64,000 nucleotides of DNA, taken from Whalleya microplaca (Eukaryota; Ascomycota; Sordariomycetes; Xylariales; Xylariaceae). This document shows, piece by piece, positions 11,501 through 23,190 of the stretch (position 1 is the stretch's first letter; each line of letters starts with the position of its first letter). The DNA lies in the NCBI GenBank assembly GCA_022497155.1, contig MU385725.1, positions 186,001 through 250,000 on the forward strand. The letters are read 5' to 3'. Both the position numbers and the translations under genes were made by a program. The notes under the pieces are model-generated. The model ran no database searches. It was not told the origin of the DNA and saw only the letters and a list, made by a program, of their open reading frames with translations.

Positions 11501-14500
11501 TGCCATCGCCGTGAACGAATTGAGATAGCAGCACCGGTATTACTCCATCCACAAGGGTCTTCAATTCACGCTGGTATAGATTTTCATCGTCTGCAAATTC
11601 TTGCAAGAGACCATCCACCGTGGCCTCGTCCAGACGATTGGATGGCCTTCTAACACTGCGTGCGGAACGGAGGTTCCTGCTGGAATTGTCTGCTGTAGCA
11701 TCGTCGGGCAATGACAAGACCGACACTAAATCTGAGTGCTTCGTAAGCCGTCTCTTAAGCCCGGATTTCTGGCTTCGTTTCCGGGTGGTTGCCGCACTCC
11801 GACTTAGGACCGTACTCTCTGTCACGGTCGTCTGGGAAATCACCGATGAATAATCCGATTCAAGCGTACTGCGCGAGTCAATCTCAGAAGCGATTGTTGA
11901 CAATTCATGGTGACCATTCGTTGGAGGTCTTTGCTTCTGATAGGATTTAGGTGGTGCTGGCGGTCTCCGGTCAGGGCAGGGAGCCGGCGGAGCAGGTGGT
12001 TCTCGGTCGGGGCAAGGGGCAAGCGGCGCCGTCCGGTTAGGACATGGAGTAGACGGCGGTGGCGGCGGCCTCGATTCTGGACAGGGGGGCGATGGTAGAT
12101 CGGACGTCCCAGCGGAAACTGACGAGAGGTCGTCGTCAGGAGTTGTGCTTCTTCTTCTGCTAGACGAATGGCGTCTTTCTTCATATTCATCATCGTGCCA
12201 ATCATCGAGATCGACCAGTTCGGAACAGCATGGATATTCAATAGGTGAAGTGTGATGGCCAGCCGACTCTCCACGGAAAGCATCCCTTAACTTGTCTTTC
12301 AGACCTCTCCTACTGTTGGTCTTCAACGGAGACGAAGAAACCCGAGTAGCCCGACTCCTTTTGAGCCCGGATGAAGCAGCGGTACTGGCTTCATCTTTAC
12401 TGGGCTCCTCAACCTCAGATTTCTTCGTGTCATTGTGCTCGGTAGTCTCTTGACTTTTCTCGGCATCAGGGGAGTGGTCTGCCTCGACAGATTTACGTTT
12501 TGAAGATGTTGAGTGTCGTGCCTTCTTTTCGTGCGTCCTGTTCTCGTGCGTCCTGTTCTCGTGCGTCCTGTTCTCGTGCGTCCTGTTCTCGTGCGTCCTG
12601 TTCTCGTGCGTCCTGTTTTCGTGCGTCCTATTCTCATGCGCCCTGTTCTCATGCGTCTTGTTTTCGTGCAACTTGTTCTCATGTGTCTTGTTTTCATCTG
12701 CCCATGTTTCCTCGACAGACTTTCTCTTAGGCTCGGTCTCAGTAGGAGATGTCTCCTCGACAAATGGATCAACCGTGTCTTTCAACCAGGTCTCGATATT
12801 TGGCGGCCGATTGGCGACAGGTTTGGGGTGTTGCTCGACCTTCTCTGTGAGGATCTTCCTGCCTTCCGTCAAGGCCTTCTTCAGGACGTTAGTAGCACCC
12901 TTGAAGCTAGTCTGCCTGTTGGCTTTTGGTCTTGCTGAAGGTCGGGCGCCCGAGGGTAGGTCGAGCACGCTGAATGCAGAATACCCGAACGGTATCTCTG
13001 CTAGTGGTTTAGGCGGCACGCTGGATGGCATATCCGACTCGATATCTGAGCTACTAGTCCAGGATTCGTTGTCGGATTTATCGTCTGTGACTGTGGTGCC
13101 TGTCTCTGCGTAGCTTTTCAAAGCCGACGTCGCAACCGAATCGGTGGCTGATTTGGAAGGTACTTTGGACGATTTCTTCGAGTTTCTCTTTGAACTCCTT
13201 GTCGTTGCTGTTCGCGGATCATCAGACTCGGTCATTTGAGTCGTCTCAGTTACCTCTGTCTCAGTGTAGTCTGATGGTGGCGCATCTTTGCGGGCTCTTG
13301 TTCGTTGGGCACTCGGAACCCTCGAACCCTGTCTTGAAGAAGATGCACGAACGGTCGACGCGCCGTCCGAGTCCTGATGGTCGGAGAAGACCCTAATCCC
13401 ATCGTCGGGAAGAGATGTTGTCTGCGACTTGACTCTCTTGCTATCATTTTTACGCGGCTGGTCCTGGGATGGCTTCGCCTTGACGGTGTCTTCTCGATTC
13501 ACTTTCTTCTCCAACGGCTTAACTCTTATTCCATCATCTTGCCGTGCTTGGCTTTGTGAAGGTTTGCGTCTTACGCCGTTATCCTGCTGCATCTGCTTCT
13601 CCGCAGGTTTTATTCTTATGCCATCGTCTTGATGCCCCTGCTTCCGAAGAGGGGCAACTCTTATGCCATCATCATCGGGTACCTTTTTCATTGGTTTCAC
13701 CCTGATGCCATCGCCCTCTGGCTCCTTCGACTTTCGTGGCTTCGCTGTCTCGACCACAAGATTGGAAGAAGACCCTGACCACGCACTAGTAGCCTCACTT
13801 AGGCTCGGCATCGACTTGGTGCGAAAGTCTTCGCTGCTGCCGAGTGATCTAGAAGCGCCGTGGCGTTTAGTGGGAGATTCGTCAGGAATCTCAACCTTCT
13901 TTGCCCAGTCCTGTATCTTCCTCGAGAAAGCCGGGTTTGCGCTCGTGCGCTTCACGAAATCCTTGGGTAGAGGCGATCCAGCGCTCTCTTCTTGCTTAGG
14001 TTTCGGTGAGTTATTCTTCGCAGCATTGGCCTTCTTGTTCTTCACCCAATTGGTATCACTGACGACCCGCTTCTTAGGCGGACTTTTCGCCTTTGGATCC
14101 TCTTGGTTCTCTTTCTCCGTTTCGTCGCCCTTACTCTTCTGATCAACAGCAACGTTCGGGGGCGGCTTTCGTTTCTGTCGCATCTTGATCCTCACCCGGT
14201 CTTCCTCGGTGACACTGCTGTCGTCCACTTGTATATGCACCTCGCTCGGCTCTGTTGGCGTAGCAAAGGGATCCGCGGCGGCCATGGCGGCCGCATTTGC
14301 TTTCTGCCATTTTTTTACCCTGTCGTGCACACCTCCTGGAGCTTGGATTCGCATGACAGAGGCCTGGCGCATCTCCTTCTTTATCAACTCCAAACTCTCT
14401 CGTCTTGCTCGAGCTGCTTCCTTCGCCGCTTGTCTGTCTGCGGCGACACGAGCTGGGGTTGGTCGGCCCAGCAAGAAGTCCCCAAGAAGGCTAGGATGTT

Positions 14501-14699
14501 GTCTGGCGGCAGCTGAGGACCGCCGGCGGGAGGTGGTGGGCGTGCTGTTGGGAGTGCCATCTTCGCCCGGGGTCGAAGCCTTACTGACCGGCGTCGTTGC
14601 CGTGCCAGTATTCGGCGTGCGCTTCTTGCCGGCGGTGGTGTGACGGGGAGTTTGTGGGCCCGTGGAATCATCTTCGTCGGTGGATTTCGGGGCAGTCAT
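8548..14699 (-). CDS. Large fungal DH (RhoGEF-like) / PH domain protein, 2033 aa
   Basis: There are two exons: 14699-11115 and 11064-8548, with stop TAA at 8550-8548. The 50-nt intron has a GTATGA donor directly after an AAG codon, a CTAAC branch site and a TAG acceptor at 11067-11065; this acceptor alone keeps the frame. The N-terminal ~1000 residues are disordered and rich in Ser, Lys and Pro. Residues ~326-438 hold about seven copies of a ~17-residue DDGIRVKP-type repeat, and ~670-724 hold a THENR pentapeptide array. A DH-like helical domain spans ~1024-1250 (DDENLYQREL, then LLKRPLVRIKWITKF across the intron). A PH-like domain follows to ~1375 and a second PH-like module lies near 1610-1750. 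A conserved C-terminal domain ends the protein. The family role is inferred to be Rho-type GTPase activation or cortical scaffolding; no GTPase partner can be read from sequence. Confidence 0.85.
11065..11114 (-). other. 50-nt intron with a competing downstream acceptor
   Basis: The donor is GTATGA at 11114-11109 and the acceptor is TAG at 11067-11065. A textbook TACAG acceptor at about 11050-11046 lies only 19 nt further on but would shift the frame into an early stop. Homology of the joined region to a continuous DH helix supports the upstream site. Confidence 0.75.
12526..12690 (-). repeat. 15-bp coding minisatellite (11 units, THENR repeat)
   Basis: Eleven tandem 15-bp units (plus-strand unit TTCTCGTGCGTCCTG) lie in frame within the DH/PH gene and encode a pentapeptide of the form T-H-E-N-R/K. 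Four to five central units are identical, and the units toward the 12690 end carry point changes. That is the usual picture of an array still gaining and losing copies at one side. Confidence 0.95.
13385..13720 (-). repeat. DDGIRVKP-type protein repeat array (~51-bp units)
   Basis: Within the DH/PH protein, about seven units of ~17 residues share the core D-D-G-I-R-V-x-P followed by a basic, Gln-rich linker. They are much more diverged from each other than the 15-bp array, so this array is older. Function is unknown; it may be a linear binding-motif array. Confidence 0.85.
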
Positions 14700-17600
14700 G
14701 ATCTAGTGGATAAAATAAGCTTTAACGACATTCCATAGGGCAGGCAATTGGCAGATTGGGTTTGTTTTTGGCATGGATGTGTGGAATCTGCCAGTTCAGT
14801 TCCCCGAGACGAGCCATGCGAATAGCCTATCATGGTGCAGCCGCATGCCAGAACATCCCAACACAAAGCAAGATATAGTATGGTACACAGCTCTCTGGGA
14901 GTAATTGGACATTAGATCATTAGATCACTACTTACCTAAAATCATTATAACCATGGGCCGACGTCATGCTGAGGCAGGCTGAGGGTGAAAAAGGTTGACA
15001 AGAGTTGACAACGGTGACAGGCAGAATCAGAGGACTCGAGTTCGAGAGTTCGAGGTTCGGATGTTTTGAATTCGTCAATGATGTGCATGGGAAAGGAAAG
15101 GGAAGAACCGGTCCAATTCGTCGCCACCGGTGGGAAGGAGATGGTTCCGGGACAGGTGGTGAGGTGACAGCGGCTCGCATGAATGTCTAAGGTGTCTCTG
15201 TCTCTGCGCCGGCCACTGTTCTTGCGCAGAAGTGGCAGAAGTGGCAGAAGTGGCAGATTGGAAGTGGTGGTGTTGCTGGTTGCGTCGAACATGCAGCAGA
15301 AGACATGCCGTAGCAACCAAATAGTGGGTAGGTTCCGGGGGGGGGGGAGCAGCTACCTAAGACATAAACAATGGCATTAGCTGGCGGAAGCTCCTGGCAG
15401 TGACGGCTGACCAGGGATTTGAAGTGGCTGGGAAGGTACGGATTAGTGGGGTCAGCGACTTGGCTCGACTGGGCTGACCATGCAGGAGCCATGCAGCTGG
15501 ATGGGCATCCCCCCAGTGATGCCTTCCTGCGACCCCTGTCAATCCAGCGATGGCCCAATGCCCGAACTGAAAAAACCTGGCAAATCAATGCGCTAGCTGC
15601 GACGCCGTACCCCTCCATCGGCGTGGTCATCCCTGCCGAAGCTCCTACATAAAAACATGTTTGACCCCTGCCGCCCTTGTCCTTCTGTGGCTGTTTTATG
15701 GGATACCTTATCATACGCATACATCATACATCATACCAATCCCTCGGCCGTGGCTTCGACATATTGTTTTTTTGTTGTTTTTCTTCTTCTTTTGGACTTG
15801 GACTCGAGGTTACTCATCAATCTGTTTGTGAGCCATCTAGGATGGAGAGGCAGACGAAGTGCAGGCTGTTAGTGGCGCTTGCGTTCGATAATACCTGTAT
15901 CCGCCTCTGATCCTCGTGTTCCTTGCAGAGTCGTTCAGACGTACTGCGTGCTGCGTACTGTGGTATGCGTATGTAAAGATGGTGGTAAGACTGGGTTGGG
16001 CCTCGTGATGGAGAGGATCTGCCAACATTCAGCTCACCAATACTGCATAGATGGTGGGAACAAGCTGCAATTGGGCAACGTCTGAACCTGCTGGCCTGCA
16101 ATTGCATACAGACTGACTTCTTAACCTGTGCCAACATCCTTCTCATCAACGTGTTCTGCCAGATATCTTCTTCGTTGGGGGCCCATTTTCTCTATTCTCA
16201 GAACCCAACTGATCTTTAGGTCAGGGGATTCCACGTATTTCGGAGTCGTCCAAGATGGTCGCAAGGAGTCACTGGATAGCGACGAAGAACCCGAATCCGA
16301 TCTTTTGGGACATCTCCCTAATTCCAAGGTTTAACCCCGGGTGATCGAAACTGAGAACTGCAGAATCCTCATGCAAGGAACGTCTCATTCAGTGGATTCT
16401 CATCTCATGTCTGAAGGCAATGTGATGACTGTGACAGCGGGCTGGCGGGTTATATGCAACCCATATCTCACCAAATCCATTATTTGGAGGCCTGAAGCCA
16501 ACACGGAGGCCAGACGTTAGATGGCATTACTCACGTCGCATTTCGCTGCGGTTGTGGCGGACCTTCAACACCACCGACCGACTTCCAATTCCCCTCCCTC
16601 AGGTGATCCTAAATGGGCAGCCGATCACTACAGTGGCTACATAGTCCTTAGCTGATCGGAATACAGCGATGAGGAAAAGAAGTCCCTGGATTAGGTCGTG
16701 GAGCAGGAGATCGCAGATTGTCATCTGGGTCTACTATATCGACTGGAGAATAAGGGGAGCCTAGGAATCAAGGGAGCAGAGGGGGCCAGGGGCGCAAGAG
16801 CATAATTATACGTTGCTGGCCCGCACTAACGATCATTTACCTTCATAGGGCGCAATCTTGAATTCATTCATCTATCGCCTTTGAATATATGAACACTCTC
16901 GCATATAGTTTACATATTATCAAATACTATAGATTGCTAGGGCTCTTCCGCAAGCTTAATTACTTCCCATACTTCTGTTATAAATAAGGCGAAAACCATT
17001 AGCGCTGTTAGGAATAGAACCTAACTTCACTTTACATAGTAGCCACAGTTCCCATTACCCACCTGTGCATTAGGTACTGTAACCCAATGTGAGCCAAAAG
17101 ACCACATCCGCAGAAAACTTTCTCAAAAAGGGTCCGAAATCTCAACGAACTATTGCCGCGGGGACAACAAACACGGGCAGCCGCCAGCCATGGTAGCGCT
17201 CCCACCGACTATTCCTGATTGTCTCTTTCGCAGCCCCCCCCCCCCATTCCAGCACTGAGGATAAGCGGCTGCACTACCGGCCCCCGAGCCCCGAGCCTGG
17301 GTCGCGGTGACCCGGAATCCTCTGCATTAGCACATGCAGAATTGCCGGCGGCACTAGGAGAAAGTATTGGCAATATTGCCGCTAAACGATCCGAACTAGC
17401 CGCAGCGCATGCGGACTGGTCGGAAGCTGCTTTAACCGCAGATTATCGCAACTGCGATGTGTGTGAACTGTACACTAGCTACTCAATTATTCACATTGAA
17501 CACGAACATCTTGCGAAGTACTGTACCGCGCCCCGAAACTTAGTGATTTAACTCCCGTTAGTCTACATAGCTGAAGAGTAAGCAGCATTCCGCTGAGCAT

Positions 17601-17901
17601 AACAGGCCTAATAAGACAACTCTAATTGCTTCAGCTGAGAGTGCGTAAAAGGCAACCACCCCACGGGGCATAGAGCATGCTTTGAAGCGAGAACCTTCCC
17701 AGGTAGTCACCACGTAAATGGCCGTGCACCACGGTAAGACGGAATCTAGTCGCTCCCACGCCGGCTCGCACCATGCGGGTAGGGTCCCAGCTTGATGGGC
17801 GTAGCAAACACGCATGAAGAGCTGCCGCTGCCGGTACTTCCGATCTCTCCAGAGATCTATCTATTCCCGGAAGTGCACCCGTAGCAAACAATACCTTATC
17901 T
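14700..17901. other. Intergenic region, no supported gene
   Basis: This is the upstream region of the DH/PH gene (divergent side) and the downstream side of the 17.9-kb gene. It contains a short 9-bp tandem repeat (AGAAGTGGC, three units) near 15229-15257, a G8-9 run near 15340 and a C12 run near 17231. Open frames on both strands are short and lack recognisable motifs or splice-consistent extensions. Confidence 0.5.
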
Positions 17902-18219
17902 CTACTCCGAGTGCTCTGTCCCCGTGCCCGCTTCCCGGCGTCGGAGAGTTGACGGATTGCTATACGTGCCCTCCCTATGCTGCCAATACTTCGCCTGCCC
18001 GGCGGTGCTCATCGCCACCCCTCCTACTACCGCGGCTAGGGTGGTGCCCTTGAAGATCGTCTCGTATTGCTCGGACTTGATTGCCGGCGAGAATGGTTGC
18101 CGGTGGACGCGGTAGAAGGACAGAGATGTGATGGCGAGGTAAGTCCCTATGAGGAGGTGGTATTTATACCTGGAAAGTATGTTCTCTGGGGGATGCTCTG
18201 AGTCTATGGGTCGATTCAT
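17902..18219 (-). CDS. Small two-helix membrane protein (tentatively HIG1-like), 105 aa
   Basis: This is a single-exon frame starting at the ATG at 18219; an upstream in-frame TTG is not used. Two hydrophobic helices are visible at about residues 21-37 (LLIGTYLAITSLSFY) and 60-76 (GTTLAAVVGGVAMS), separated by a short polar loop, with a basic C-terminal tail. The arrangement, with S-R-Y-K-Y before helix 1 and a polar loop into helix 2, is reminiscent of the HIG1 domain of mitochondrial respiratory supercomplex factors. The match is weak and rests on topology only. It could equally be an unrelated small mitochondrial or ER membrane protein. Confidence 0.5.
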   Translation of the reverse strand: MNRPIDSEHPPENILSRYKYHLLIGTYLAITSLSFYRVHRQPFSPAIKSEQYETIFKGTTLAAVVGGVAMSTAGQAKYWQHREGTYSNPSTLRRREAGTGTEHSE

Positions 18220-18610
18220 GGTAAGTTCTTTGATAGACAATAGAATGGTGGATCCCAGTGGAATGTTGAGATCGGTTGAGGGTGGATGAGGGTTGGAGAA
18301 TATCTTTCGTCGGTAGATTGACCTTTACGATACATGTAAAAGCTGAGAGGACATGAACACATATCGATGACGTCAATATAGTCTCAATATATTTACACCT
18401 ATGCCAATCTAGATCTTGGTACATATTCTCAATCGACGATTGAAGAGCCTAGGTTCGGTGTCTATGACAGCAAGTGCTTCCGGCTCATCGTATTTCTATT
18501 CCGGTGTCAAGCGCTTAACGCAAGTGGGCATAAAGGTGAGCAGCACCAAGCCCAAGGTGTACACAAAAGTAATATAACAATGCTGCAGTAAGGCATACGT
18601 TGTAACTTCC
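18220..18610. other. Short intergenic region
   Basis: This is the spacer between the small membrane protein gene and the 3' end of the isomerase gene, both on the minus strand. No repeats or gene-like frames were seen. Confidence 0.5.
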
Positions 18611-19441
18611 TTATAACTTAGCTTTCAAACTCTGCTCTGCCTCCCACCCCTTAACCCATCGGTAGCCCTCCGACTTCCTCTTCCGCTCCGCAGCCTTCCA
18701 ATCCTCGAGCCTCGCGACATCGTTCTTGTCCTTGGCGTCCAGCAACTCGATGCTCTCGCGGTACATCTCGGCCTTCAACATGCCGTAGACGCCCGTGGTG
18801 CCCTTCTTGGCCAGCCCGCGGTCCTGGATGAGCTGCAGCGCGGCGTCCATCTCGCCGATCTTATCGACGATGCCGGCGTCGCGCGCGGCCTTGGCGTCGA
18901 AGCGCCGCGCCTCGAGCACGAGGTCGCGGTACACGGGCGGCGCGAGCTTGAGGCGGAAGATGGCGCTCATGGGCGGCATCAGCGGGGCCCCGAACTCCAG
19001 CTCGTTGACGCACACGTACCCGCGCGCGCCCGTGAACACGCGGTAGTCGTGGTGCATGGCGAGCATGAGGCCGCCGGCGAAGCCGTGCCCGTTGACCAGC
19101 GCCACCGTCGGCATGGGGTAGGTCAGCAGGCGGCGGAACAGCGGGTAGAGGCTGGTCTCCATGAAGTCCGGCACGGACAGCGCCAGCTTCAGGTCCAGGC
19201 CGTTGGAGTAGAACTTGCCGATGGCCGAGGTCGTGATCACGACGCCCGGCGGGTGCCCGTACTCGATGGCGTCGAGCGCCGTGATCAGCGCCGTGTTGAA
19301 GGCCGCGGTGAGCCTGTTGTCGGGCGGCGATGACCAGGTGAGCACGTAGATTTGTGGGGCCGGAGACGTGCAGACGATGCTGCCGCCTGGATATGTCTTG
19401 AGAGGGGCGATGGGAATGCTGAATAGCTCGTTTGATGCCAT
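18611..19441 (-). CDS. Peroxisomal enoyl-CoA hydratase/isomerase family protein, 276 aa
   Basis: This is a crotonase-fold enzyme, most like the delta3,delta2-enoyl-CoA isomerase branch that handles unsaturated fatty acids in peroxisomal beta-oxidation. SNGLDLKLAL forms the first oxyanion-hole strand and NGHGFAGGLMLAMHHDYRV the second. NELEFG carries the acidic residue expected of an isomerase. The protein ends in A-K-L, a standard type 1 peroxisomal targeting signal. I chose the ATG at 19441 (MASNELF); an ATG ten codons upstream at 19471 is possible. It is a single exon. The coding region is markedly GC-rich, with G/C at nearly every third position, unlike its neighbours. That also explains long shadow frames on the other strand. 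Confidence 0.9.
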   Translation of the reverse strand: MASNELFSIPIAPLKTYPGGSIVCTSPAPQIYVLTWSSPPDNRLTAAFNTALITALDAIEYGHPPGVVITTSAIGKFYSNGLDLKLALSVPDFMETSLYPLFRRLLTYPMPTVALVNGHGFAGGLMLAMHHDYRVFTGARGYVCVNELEFGAPLMPPMSAIFRLKLAPPVYRDLVLEARRFDAKAARDAGIVDKIGEMDAALQLIQDRGLAKKGTTGVYGMLKAEMYRESIELLDAKDKNDVARLEDWKAAERKRKSEGYRWVKGWEAEQSLKAKL

Positions 19442-19471
19442 GCTGAGGGCTAATGATGATAAGCGGATCAT

Positions 19472-20231
19472 TTAGGTTCACTTGCACTGCACTGTACTAA
19501 TAATACTCCTTAATAAAGCAGGATTATGAAGTGTACATAGGATTGTTTTGACATGAAAATTGAAAAGAGGATACAGAATACACAACTGACACAGTCCCAT
19601 AGGTGGTACTCGTGGAGTCGTGGACGCTGCTCATGGGCGGTGTGTGAGCCTCGGCTCAGACCGAATCATGTAGGGATCATCATGACAGGGCCTGCAAGGG
19701 CCAATTTTCTATGAATAGACAGCTCAAGAATTGTTCATATTATTCGTGATCCAATATATTGAACAACACCGCTCATATAAGAGGATAGGTAGGCTGCGTT
19801 CAATTGTGCTGTTGGGAATGCTGTCTCACCTTGCACAAAAGATGCATTGAGTAAAAGACAGCTGAGCTGCAAAGCGACCTAAAGAATGTCAAGAATCACA
19901 TGCATCTCCTGTTGCAGCAGGGCCAGCCAATCAGAAGATACAGCAACTTAAGTTGCTAGCACCCAAGCTTAGTAATAAATTCGACGAACATTTCACAAAG
20001 TATTAATAGGTATGAGATGATAGAAATGGTATTTTTTGAGAGAAATTGAGCACCAGCATTCAATATGCTTCTCTTCTTGTCATCTAGTCATATTTTTCAT
20101 TTCTAGCTGTTGTTGCGACTTTACGATGTATACAAATTGGCCTGCTGTGGATTTAGTGCCACTGCCTCACTGCAATGGTTCTAAGCATTGGTCACTGCTA
20201 CTGTATAGGTATTGGTATTTGATTTTACGTA
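19472..20231. other. Intergenic region
   Basis: This is the region between the isomerase promoter side and the 3' end of the FAD oxidase gene. It is moderately AT-rich. No gene or repeat could be supported. Confidence 0.5.
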
Positions 20232-21814
20232 TCAGCGCAGCTTGAATCCTCCCGGTACTCTGTTCTGGAATACCCCTTCGCTATCGTACTTTGCACTCAC
20301 TTCCTGCAAAAATACTAGATTGTCTTTTCCATGGCTACTGAGAGGGTCTTGATTCGGAGCTGCATAGTTCAAGTATCTGAATCTTCGCAACCCTCCAACT
20401 TGGTTCGCTGCGTTGTCCATAGCTTTGAGTAATTCTTCCCCTGCATCTTGTGCGAACGATGACGAGCTTGGCTTAGTCCATGCCACTGAAAGGAGCAGTA
20501 TGATACTGTTGCCATCCGAGGATAGGGCCCCAAAGACGTTGCCGCCATCGCCGTGTTGGGTTAGAATTGTTGGCAATGGTTCAAAGGAGATAGTCCAGCT
20601 GATGTCACCAGGAGACTCTGTATGGCGAAGACTTTGGTTCGCAATGTGAAACAATTCAACCAATAGCTCGGCAGATGCAGCATATGTGCTTGTGAAGAAA
20701 GATTGGTATCTGAGAAGTTAGCAGGGGAACCCGAGACACAGCAGTTGTAGTCATAACCCACTTCTGAGGGTATGGCGCTTCCGCTGCAAGCGAGCTGATG
20801 TTCTCTATTAACATAGTACTCTGCGTCGTAATATTTGGTATAGAGAATAATTCCTCATACACAGACGGGTTGGCCTCGGGTAGAGTATAGACTGGGACGG
20901 TTAAGACTGTCCACCGTCTCGTAGTCGCATTGAAGATAAAGCTGGTCACAATTGACGCGTGGACAACGTAACGAGGGCTAGACGCAATGTTCGCGAATGC
21001 TGTCAGAATTTCTTGGGCATAGTCTACGCTTTGGAAAAGGTGGCCTCCACGTAATGGGACGGTATCAACTGTTCGGAAATCAATTCTGGTTACGACGCCA
21101 AAGTTGTTTCCACCCCCTTTGAATGCACGGTAGAGATCTGTATTTGAGGTCGCATTGGCATTTACAATTTTCGAAGATGCTAGTACTACCTGCTTGAGTG
21201 AGAAGGGCGTTCGAGTATGAGCATGGAGGCGCCTACCTCAAAATCGACCACAGTGTCACACGTCCAGCCGACTTGAGGTGAATAATAGGAGAGGCCACCG
21301 CCAAGAGTCAACCCACCGACTCCAACAGCACCATTCCTACCTCCAGCGACAGTTTTATTGAAAGGGTCGAGCATTGTATAAACGTCAAGCCATGTAGAGC
21401 CTGCATAAACACTAGCGATGGTATAGTCGTCGCTGATGCTAGTATTGTTGAGCCATGACAGATCTAATGTGACCCCGTCGTTAATATTCGCAGCCCCTGC
21501 AGCTGGCGCGTGACCCTGGGTTTTGATCGCGAAGCTGCAATTTGTAATTCTGGTGATAACGGACATAAACTTCGCGACGTCTGCTGAGCTTTCAGGCATT
21601 ACAACACATGCTGGTGTTAAGAGTGCTTCCTGGGTAGACCAATACGACATCACAGTACCGTTACAGGCAGATGTTCCGGGAAGGTAGACATGGTCACCCA
21701 GAGTATTCGAAACTTCCACGCACTACTTCCAACATCAGTGCCGGTAAATACACTGAATCAAGATATGAAGTATAGCAGCCGACTTACGCATTTACTTGTA
21801 AGTGGACTAGGCAT
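20232..21814 (-). CDS. Berberine-bridge-type FAD-linked oxidoreductase
   Basis: The well-supported exons are 21722-21237, 21189-20762 and 20709-20232, with introns of 47 nt (GTAGGC..CAG) and 52 nt (GTGGGT, CTAAC, CAG). The N-terminal FAD-binding PP-loop contains KTQGHAPAAG, whose His is the usual 8-alpha-histidyl FAD attachment. GGRNGAVGVGGLTLGGG and VGWTCDTVVDFE follow; the Cys is placed for a possible second covalent link. FKGGGNNFGVVTRIDF follows in exon 2, and the BBE motif near the end reads YLNYAAPNQ, then YDSEGVFQNRVPGGFKL. These enzymes oxidise alcohols or alkaloid/polyketide intermediates, often secreted. The start is unresolved: a tiny first exon (21814-21788, MPSPLTSKC) joined by TAG at 21725-21723 is in frame but gives no signal peptide. 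Confidence 0.8.
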
Positions 21815-23190
21815 CGTGACTAGAGCTCATGATCTCGACTGGTTTGAACTGGGATTCATAGGTGAACGTCAATCATGCTAGGCACCTACAGGCTCTTAGC
21901 CCAGTATTTAAGTGAATAGTCAAAGTACAGGAAGGATCAGAAAGCATCCTAGATGATGACTGCATACCGATCCCAAGCCCTGACAACTGCATATATTACC
22001 CCCGAGGAAGCACCGCCAAGGCGGCTGATGCAACGCTAAACGTGGTAAAGTCTGGAGAAGCATCGATATCAAGTGCTCGGGACCGAACGAATCAGATCAT
22101 AAGGTTCCCTGAGAGGATATCTTGAAGTACTCCCTTATTACGTATGCGGCTGAAAATGACCAGGATAGAGGAAATTGCTACCAAGTCTGAAGATGGAACC
22201 TTGGCTACTCTCCTGGACAGACTCGAGCTGATTCGGGCTAGAAATATTGTTATATTTGATGAGTGTATGTATTGTAACAAACAGAATTACCGATAAGGTC
22301 TCAAATAATCTGTCTCACGGGGTCCTCAGCAGCAGCAGTTCTCCTTATCATACAGTCCTAGTTGATAACTAGAAAATTGAGTATCGGAAAATGGTCAAAT
22401 GGTATGGAGTCTACAACTCTCCTCTTTGTATTTCCCTAAAAGTGCACTCTTGTATTCAGTGATAGCGATGCGGAAAAGAAGATACATTACTGTCGTGGCT
22501 TTTATCTCTACCTAATGATAGCGAGGGTTTAGACGAAGTGAATCGCAAGCAAGGCACTCGTGTAAGGACTGCGGATTGCCCAAGCTTTGGCTCTTCTGTC
22601 TTCCATACGTTCTATTAGAATTCGGAAAAAGGAATCTCTATCAAGATAGAACCATCCACCCCTTTATACATGGTGAGCTATCATGGGCTACCCTAGCTAA
22701 CATAGCTGAAGCTAGCCTATCCAGAAAGAACCAACTCGGCAATTTCTTCTTTATCAAGTGTAAAATTCTCTACTAGAAAAGACGGTATAGATTTTAATTA
22801 AGCTTAGCCACATAGTATGTATGACCATAGTTACTGTGAGGACAACCCCTTCAGGGGCAGTGCGCAGCATGAATCAGGTGACTCTGGGCTGTGAAGTGCC
22901 TGCATATAGTCTTGCTAATACGTGTTATATGTTTACATAGGGCACAGTCATTTGAGGGTCCTCTGCTATGGAGTTGATCTGGATAATAGACTTGACTGCC
23001 TAGGTACCCAGGTTTGCCACTGAATCATTCACGGAGTGCTTGTAGGAGCGCTCATGCTGATAGGATAAGCTCAAAGATCCAGTTAGACAGTCAAACAATT
23101 GAACACTGCAGGTGCCTAGGTATTGTCAGGCATTGTTTGCTGCCAGTGAATATGCTAGATACATAGGTACCTACCCATTCATAGGTTAAT
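21815..23190. other. Intergenic region with a possible small gene relic
   Basis: The stretch is mostly featureless. At 22141-22300 (+) a 50-codon frame reads like protein (EIATKSEDGTLATLLDRLEL) but has no partner exons or recognised family. It may be a relic or chance. Confidence 0.3.

Noticed and set aside
12323..12938. Several frames over the 15-bp array on both strands
   Set aside because: A 15-bp unit without stops stays open in all frames; only the DH/PH frame continues into real domains.
15187..15720. 177-codon minus-strand frame
   Set aside because: Low-complexity Cys/His/Pro-rich translation over a short tandem repeat; no ATG-supported start with family similarity.
17219..17551. 110-codon plus-strand frame in a GC-rich intergenic patch
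   Set aside because: Starts at a non-ATG codon beside a C12 run, has no recognisable domain, and composition alone can explain it.
19049..19333. 94-codon plus-strand frame inside the isomerase gene
   Set aside because: Antisense shadow created by the extreme third-position GC of the real minus-strand gene.
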